64,000 bases of DNA from Aplidium turbinatum (Eukaryota; Chordata; Ascidiacea; Aplousobranchia; Polyclinidae): the NCBI GenBank assembly GCA_918807975.1, contig OU964934.1:7750001-7814000 (forward strand). The letters run 5' to 3'. The notes under the pieces were generated by a model. It did no database searches and had not been told where the DNA came from. It saw only the letters and a list, made by a program, of their open reading frames with translations. Every line of letters starts with the position of its first letter. The first letter of the stretch is position 1. Made by a program: the position numbers and the translations under genes. Below are positions 52,601 through 61,600 of the stretch, piece after piece.

Positions 52601-55600
52601 GTCAACATAATTTGATACAGCATTTCTACCGCATAAGAAATATGAAATTATTACAATACAGTACACAATGCAACCCATCAATTTGAAGTAGTAGCCTATC
52701 ATTTAACTTTTGATGCTATAAAAAAATCCCCTTTCAGTGTACCGAGATTTTCGTCAGGTACATTTTGGGGGTCTGCTACTATTCGGTGAGTCCAATTCGG
52801 TGAGTCCGATTCGGTGAGTTCCTAACCTCTAACCCTAACTCCTAACCCTAAAACGGCAATGATAATTAGGCTACGGTACCCAATAATTTAAAAAAAAATT
52901 TGAAAAAATCACCGAATAGAGATCGGACTCACCGAATCGGACTCACCGAAACGGGCCATTCCGACATTTCGGTAGTTAGCAAAAAACAAAAATTTTATCA
53001 GAATGGTTTTATGTAGTACGTTGTATTCCCACATATTTATATCAAATCTACCAATAAAGAACGATAACTAGTGACTGATGCATTCGTAGATTGTATACCT
53101 GGTACGCAGCAAAATGTCGCTGTTGAGATGATGAAGCGTTCTCGTGCTTGGTGGTGTGGTAGGGGGCGGGGTAGGTTGAGCAATCACTTTGGTAGTCACT
53201 TTCAATGGCTAGAAATGCAGAGAACATATATTATTTTCCAGAGATAGAATGCAGCAATTAAAATAAAGTGTTCTATGCAGCAAGCAGTCATTTGCAGCAA
53301 AAACGAACAAAGAATAGTTGTGCGCTGCCTAAGACTTCCTGTCAGACAAACTAAGGCGAAAACTGCAGAACAAAAATAAACAGAAAATAGTAGAATTGCT
53401 ACCAATTGATGGAAAGCAATCAATTGAGAGAGCGAAGAACATATATGCGGTACACCGGTATACCCAAGTAGTAAGTTTATCTCACAGAAATGAGAGAGAC
53501 ACGTTCAGTACAAGTGGAACACAACATGGTCAAGTTCTCAAGTCGTACTATTTCACGAAGATGGAAAAGTAAAAATGCACCACTTGCATGAATCGAAGTC
53601 CTTTTTCACAAAACTAAGCCGCTTTCTACGCTTGCGTAAAACAACGCATACATCATACTAGTCTATTTTACATTGCTTCAAGGTCCATAGACGTTGAATC
53701 AATGTAAAAATGATTGACCTGCTAGCTAGGAATGATCTCCGAACCGACACCAGTCGACAACCTGATGCACATAATAAACATATTGATCATATACATAAAT
53801 CAGCTGGGCGAATTAAGCCTTTGATTTAAGTCAGCAAATTAATTTGCTTTGATATGCAAATTGACTATGCTAAGGTTTTGCTGGCGGAGCCTCCTATCTT
53901 TTAACCGTTTTTAATTGAATTGTCATGTGTTGTGCTTCTATTTTAGCTTTGTTTGTGCCACTATCTCGTGTTGTGTTTCTGTCCATCTTGCACAATCTGC
54001 TGGAGTCCTTCTCTCAACAAATAATTTTACCTCTCAAATACTTAACCCGTTGTGCTGCGTAAATTTTCAGTTATCATTTCGTGTGAGCAAATTAAGCAGT
54101 TTCTCAAATGTTTAGATTTGACCATATTTTTACTGTGATACTGTATGATTCTTTAGTATTTCATTTAAAATATTTCTCTTAAGGGTGGGGAAACCCAAAT
54201 TAACTTTTTGCGAGTTTTTTGTTTCAGCGTGATGTCATTATGTACAACATGCGTTTACCAAAAAAAAATTCAAATTTTGTTGCCCTCGTCTCGCTAAGGC
54301 CGCTTTTGTTTGATACCCGTTTGCGAGGCCTCACGCGCATTCAGCCGTGAAGCCGTACGCTGTGACGTCATAAGGTACATACAGCCGTAGCCAAAAGTTT
54401 AAGACCAGATTTGATTTATAACGATTTTTGCATTACTTCAAAATACTGCATCAGATATTGTTTCAGTTGCATCATCTTTATGCATCATCTTATATCTGAT
54501 GCAATATTTTGAAGTAATGCAAAAATCGTCATAAATCAAGTCTGGTCTTAAACTTTTGGCCACGACTATATGTACCTTGTGACGTCACAGCGTACAGCGT
54601 CACGGCTGGATGCGCGCGAGACCTCGCAAACGGGTATCAAAACAAAAGCGGCCTTAGCGAGACGAGGGCAACAAAATTTGGATTATTTTTTTGTTAAAAC
54701 TTATGTTGTACACAATGACATCACGATGAAACAAAAAACTCGCAAAGTTAATTTGGGTTTCCCCGCCCTTTATAGGCTTGAAAAAAAGTGAATGACTAGC
54801 CGAAAACGTTCGCTTATTACTTTTTGTTTTTATGATGTTAAATGTAGTGTTGTTGCTGAGTTATGTCTGTTAATGGTTTAAAAAAGTTACCTCTCCACCC
54901 AAATTGTAGGAAGCAGATACAGACATAACTTAGAAATCACATTTTGATATTTTCTTGTGGTTTGTGATGCTATTTTCTTTGTTAATATGTTATAATTTCT
55001 TTCACGTTTATTTTTTAAGTTGTACAAATGAATGCATTTAAATTTATGGTCAGTAATAATTCCTGCCATTGATGAAAAGTACATATTTCGGTTTGTGCTC
55101 AATAGAATCTGTGCATGAAGGCTATTTAACTAAAGTAAACAACTGTACAAAACTAAAGTAACAACTGGAACATATCATAAAGTAACCTGTAAGATAACGG
55201 CAAACTATTGACATTGCTCAGCTAGTCAGCTCTGAGTCTTGCAACAGTTATTGCACAACTGTTAGACATCAATGAAAAACATTTTGAGCGCAATTGCCGC
55301 CGTGCAGCAAGATTTCACTGCGATCGATTGGCAATTGCGGGTAGTATATGAACTGGCAAATCAAGAAGTGGTTGATATGTATTCAGTATTCAGCCACACA
55401 AAAACACCAATGTTTATATAATGGGTAGTGAATAGCTTGCTCCGTTTTTTGTCCTGAAGTGTTTTGAAAGAGTCACATGCGTACGATACCACAACACCTG
55501 GGTTTCCCAGATAGCTCACACAAATAATGTGTGTGTACTGATGATGCTAAAGAAAATACATCACACTTTTAGCACAAATCACGTCGGCTACCTCTGCAAA

Positions 55601-58600
55601 GCTTGAGTTTGTCAAATTTTAATGCTTGTTCATGAAGTGATTGACAGTAATTATAAGCGCAGCAAAATTAGTTGGTTATGTGAAACTCAAAATAACTCCC
55701 ATTTCAACATAACCTGTTATCTGTGGTATGAAATGAAAAAGAAATTTAAATATAGGAAATGAAGTAGGCTACGTTGTGCGTGCAAAAGCGCCTGCAGTCA
55801 ACATAAAGAGTTAAAGACCAAAGAATAATGGCACCTTTACGCACACTGACGCACGCATGCACGTTTTACGCTTTCGTGAGTTGTGTGCATTGACAAATTA
55901 ATTCACTTTAATAGCAGCATAATTATTGTTAATGTTTACAAAAACTGAACGCAACTTTCGAGTGCACAACACGACTTCAAAACTTGACTGTCACGAACCG
56001 CTTTGCCTGCGTTGAAATACGCTTTGCTGTATTGATAAGATCGTGCACATGAAGTGATTTTCCCGTATAAATATTTCAATAGTTTACCGCGTCATGGCAT
56101 GCACAAAGCAGATACCAACAGTTGATATCAAATACAAATGGCCAGACAAGATATTTAGTGTAATACCAGACAGAATAGTGTTGGGTCAAGCACGCATTGC
56201 TAAAGTTTATTACTAGTCTACAAAATATGCAAAAAGAATGAATGCTAACGTTCGAATTACGCCTGCTCCAGAAAAAAACGCCACTAACGCATGAAATGAT
56301 TGTGAAGTTGCGATTTTTCATACTTCTCATTAACGCAATGCTTTTTATTTACACAACTGTTCACACGATTGCATTCTTTCAACAAGACATGTGAAGACCA
56401 TGTTGAAATATGTAGAAGATACAGAAATTGTACGTTGAAATGTAAAAAAATTGTTAACGAGAAGAGGCTGCTGTCTGGTGCTTGAAAATTTGGATAAAAC
56501 AGACGAAAAGCCAAAAAGAATATGTTCGTATTTTTCCTTCAATTTGTCGAATATGAGCTGAAATTAATGCTTGTTCTTAGCAAGAGTTTGAACACAGAAG
56601 CAACCCAGCTTGCAAATCAAATTTATACATCGATTCAATTTATACATCGTTTTGGTAATTTTGAATCCTGTGCAACAAGAAATATACAGAAAAAGATTAA
56701 AAACTGAAATGCTGCCGTTTGACGACATCACACAAAACAATCTGTATTGTACGAGGACCACTCAATGTGACCTTATATATTGAATGGCCCTTGACAAAAT
56801 GCTCTAACCAAAAAAAAATTGCCGTTTGTATGTCGCTTCAACGTCAGGAGACGTCTAAATCATGTCAAAATGAAAAGTTTTTCGTTCAGGGCTACACTAT
56901 GATAGATTCGCTCTCTCTCCATTTTGCTTCAAAGAAGCCTGATCTTCATCCAGAAACATCAGAGGTCGATTAGTTGTATGCAGTGACTCTTCCATTTTTC
57001 TCTGTTGTTGGTATCTTCAATTTTTAACTTCCTTTTTGTCAGGTGGTCAACTGGTCATCCTTCACAGTGTCTTCTCATGCTTTTTTTGGTTTTTCTTTTC
57101 TCATTTTTCCCGTCACTACCTTATTCCAAACTAGCTTTATCATATTATTCTCATCGATTCGTTCAAAATGTCAAATTACCTCAAAGATGACCACACAAGT
57201 ACTCTTCAATATCCTCAACATCAGTCCACTCTCTCAAGACATCATTTTTATTTTTATCGAGAAGTGTCTTGCCATACATCATACGAAAGGTTCTCATTTC
57301 TGTCGTTTGCATTCTCCTACTATCAGCCCTCTTCATCGCCCAGCATTCACTTCCATAACATATCACGCTTCTTACACACGCTTTGTACAACTTTCTTTTC
57401 AATTTGCGAGAAAGCATTCCGCCACACGGTGTGCTTGACAACTCTTTAAACTTTTTCCAATCCGCACGTCTTCTTACCGTCACTGCTCTGCTGGTGCCAC
57501 TATCTTTTCCTAGCATATCTCCAAGATATTTCCCACTCATCAATCTTCAATGGATGCCTGAACATCTCTTGTGCACCAAATCACGACCCAATACTTGCAT
57601 TTCATACACTGAATAGAATTACTCGTCTTGCCACACAATGCGCATGGGTCAATAACATTGACAGCCAGTACCTCATTTGGAGATTTTATTTTTGTTGTTA
57701 TTGCTTTCGTTTTATTGACCTTAGATTGTAAGGTAAAAATGAAAAATACTTGTTCAACAGGTACAGTCGCAATTCATTAATTAATGCAAACTAGTAATCT
57801 GATTAAATCTCTTTTTATCCAATAAGTTGATCGTGAAATCAAATGCACTTACGAGGATGTTTGTCTAATTTTTTTTTTTCAATCAGCTTGCACAAACCAT
57901 AGAGATCGAAAATAAAATCCAAGCAACAACAGAATGGGTGATTAAAATCAATGGCATGAATCTACAAATCTATTACGAAATTGTGATTGTCAAACGTGGC
58001 ACACTTACATATGGAACTGTTCCTGTCCCGGCTTTTCTCGAGAGAGTTTAACGGACGATCAATCTGAACACAAGTTAAAATGAGTTACTACAATGCATAT
58101 GCATCAATACATGAACTGAACTTGTGTTCTGTAACAAATTTTCCAGTAGAATAACATTCACTTGGCATTCATTCTCAAGCTTAAAACATATGAAAAAGGC
58201 GTTACGTATGAAATTCAGTCGACGAGTTGTGCTTGCTATACGTGCATACAAAAATGTGTGACAGTCTAAAAATTCTTGAATACTAAATCAGAAGCCCTGC
58301 GCACGACGGCGAGGCTTGGTATTATATACTGTATTTGCGCATGATATAAAACCTTAGATGAAGCGCCTTACCATTAGAATGTTTCTTGCGAAAAAAGTTT
58401 CCTAATTATTTCAGGCGTAGCTGGTATATGCGTTTATATTAGATGCATTTATGTATTTCTTCAGAATATGTAAGCAGTGTGTTTTGATCGAAAAAACACA
58501 CATGATACGAAGGAAGTAAACAAAACTTTAACAAATTCAAAAGTAACACCCCGCGTTCAAAAGTAAAGCTTTTGAATCATAGGGATTTTTCTTTCATCGC

Positions 58601-61600
58601 GTAGTCAGTCATTAAATATTGAGGATTCGGGCGTTTTTAACCCAGGACATTACCGGTACTATTAACGTGTGTCAGTCGTAACACGAATAACCCAGGAAAA
58701 AAATCAATGCTTTGAATTCAAAACACCCCAAGCTGTTGCATAGCTTTCAATATTTACGCAATGGGGGCAGGCAAATAAATATATGATTGGTGGACTATAA
58801 TCCTTAATTGTCCACTTATATGTATTCACTTGTTATGACCACTGGTCTCATGACAAATAAACTTGAAAAAAATGTTGTGCGGTATTTCCGAAAACAGTTC
58901 CCAGACAACAAAATCGGTAATTTTTACAATGATACAACGTCTGCAGACGTTGAATCAATGTAAAAATGGCCGATTTTGCTATCTGGGTTGTCACCAAATT
59001 TTTCTTTTGTTGCATAAAGTCTGTTTATGCACCAGGTTTGTAAAGCATAAGACATTTCTCAACCAAAAAACACAACAAAGGTTCTGAACTCACCATCCAA
59101 CTTTCATCATGGATTTTATTCAACTCATCCAACTTTTGCTGGAGCAATAAGATTTCTTGATCCGTCAATTCTAATGTGAAAAATTTGAATTAACAATACA
59201 TACACAGTTACACACCCATTGTTAAGACAAACCAAAATGCAATTACACTTCATTTATGCATCATTATCAATTAATATTTGGAAACTTTTTCGCGGCAGTA
59301 AGTTAAGCGCTTTTTTGTTCGGATCCAACACAATAACGATAGAACAGGTGGACATACCGCTTGGAAACTCAAATCTGATGTCGCATTGAACTTCATGAGG
59401 TGTGGGGTCTTGGGTGCCGCAAACTACTCCGTCTCTGACGTCGACGTTGGCGTAGAGAGGATACCACTCCCCGTCACCTTCCTATGGTAAGCAACAAAGG
59501 ATTAGATGACAAGAATGGTCTTGTCACTAACCTTGATGTAAATTTGGGAAATAAATCTGTTTTTTCGGATTAGGACCACACCATATGGTGGTTGACTAGA
59601 GCTTGGACAAATGTGAAAATGTCTTCGGTTTAAAGTTGAATTCCTGATTATTTGATAACGGAAACAAAACAAGCTCATGCATTCTACACAACAGTTCAAT
59701 TACAAAAACAAAAAAAGCTTTACTGAGCCCAACAAAGAAACTATGGCATGTCTGCGGCAAGATTGGGACTTAACTTGGACATACGAGTTTATTTTTCAAA
59801 CGAAAGAGTACAAAATTCCACTTTAAAATCGCAAGCTTTTTATTGGTCTGGTCAATAAGTAAAAGTTTAAGAATTAGGCCTACTGATTTATCGAAAGAGA
59901 AATGCCAATTCCAATTTGCAGCTTACTTCATTGCTGCGAGGGACATCACAAAGGGGGACTAGTGATGTGCCAAGGAGAGTGTCCCAAACGAGACCTTTGT
60001 TCCAAACTTCAATAGTCAGGCCCAAATCCATGCGGTTGATTTCGCTTGAAATTAAACAAAACAAACAATTGAAGAAAAAAGTGTTGAAGTAGATTTCTAT
60101 CAAAAGAAATAAATCAAAACTATTTGAAAAGTTTATAAAAACAAATATTACCAATCGCAGTTGCCATATGCATCCCGGCCAACAAATCAGTCATTTCTGG
60201 CATTGCATCTGCAGATGTGAAATGACTGATTTGCTGGCTAGAATCAAGCCAACCACAACCGCATGTTACAGTACGCTGAACAATCTAGAAAATATGATGT
60301 TAGCAATGCCAGTGGAAAAAAACGCCCAAATTAGTATAACAAAAGAAAGGCTTTGTTCGGGTACAAAGCAGGTGAAAACGACGTCTATGCTGAGTTATGT
60401 TTATACAAAAAAAGACGAACTAAAACTTCCATTCGTGTTACACAAACAAGAAGAAATGACTTGACATAATATTTTGTAATGAAAGTAGCCCTTTCTAAAG
60501 CTTTCACAATCCATATGGTTCACTTTATATAAGGGGAATTAGTTTCCTGCACATATGAGTCACTTCTCAAACACTAGTATCCTATAAAAAACCTTTTCGT
60601 TTAAGTACCTTGCATAAAGTGCAAAAAGTAGCCAACTATCGCCGTGGCAAAAAGCAAATTCTACAATGGGCATAATAATTTGAACGACAACGCAAACCCA
60701 AGGAAAACGTCAACAAATGACTTTTAAGTAAGAAAGTACATTTTATGATGACCACTGTTGGAAGACAGAGAGAGTACATACATTTCTATTTAGCAGTGTA
60801 AACATTAAACAAGCACTTCAAATAAATTTAAGATTAATTTTTTTCTGCTGTTGCACTTTCAACGATCAACCTACACCTTCATTGTTTAAAGAGAAAGATG
60901 CTAATTTTTTTATATGTGATAAAGCCAGGCAAACAGAAACAATTCGTTTTGTCAAATTGACGAAAAGTTACTTAAAAAAACGATCGAGCGTGCACATCGA
61001 TGAAAACAAACAAACAACTTCATGACAGACTCACAATCTCACATTGGTTGAAAAAATGATATTTGCATTTCGACATAGTACTGTAGATAAAACAGAAAAA
61101 TATGGCGATACATAGTGTGGGAATTGCTTTCGAAACACAGCTCAAGAAGAGCTTCCTGCTTATATTTTTGGAATTTATTAACACATCTGTTACAGTTTAC
61201 TCAAGCCAAAATATCTCAACTGATGAAAAGGGTGTTGTTAATTTAGTTGTAAATGTAGTCTGAAGAAAAAGCAAAAATTTATTTTCAAACTTTTTTACTT
61301 ACAACATGTAGTCTTGCTCCCATACGGGTTCGCGACCTTTGACACTGACCGTTGAACTCTTCACGTTTTGCACTTTTAATGACGTGTATGTGTTGAATTT
61401 TTCTGCAGCAGTAACAAATTGTAAAGCAGCTGTTTCCTAACCTTTCCATAATACCGGAAAATGTTACATAAACGGACGCAGGTTATTTTGTTGACTTTAT
61501 CGTTAAACTGAAACGTGTGCAGTGAAAAGTCGTTCGCATATTGCTTACCTTACTGCACAGACACAAACAAAAGTTACAATCACACAAAACAGCGAGTATC

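Larger units (their letters stand above)
53209..58008. other. UNC13 intron (4.8 kb)
   Basis: Contains a P1 copy (53655-53730), a nested pair of MITEs (54180-54771), P1 remnants near 56605 and 56815, and a LINE 3' fragment on the - strand (56925-57560). 54800-56600 is AT-rich and shows nothing recognisable. Confidence 0.6.
43843..59170 (-). other. UNC13 linker between C2A and C1, with calmodulin-binding helix
   Basis: Eight exons. 59094-59170 gives a coiled segment ([20 protein letters not shown]). 58009-58063 and 53099-53208 lead into [19 protein letters not shown], which resembles the SDYRSETSNS...PYYTTSQPN stretch of Munc13-1. 51427-51554 is rich in Ser, Asn and Glu. 49686-49759 codes about 25 polar residues. 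48389-48498 ends in [17 protein letters not shown], matching the calmodulin helix of Munc13-1 around its key tryptophan. 47274-47338 and 43843-43918 give TSLWNL and [20 protein letters not shown], again as in Munc13-1. The phases of these exons fit only in this order. Confidence 0.8.
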
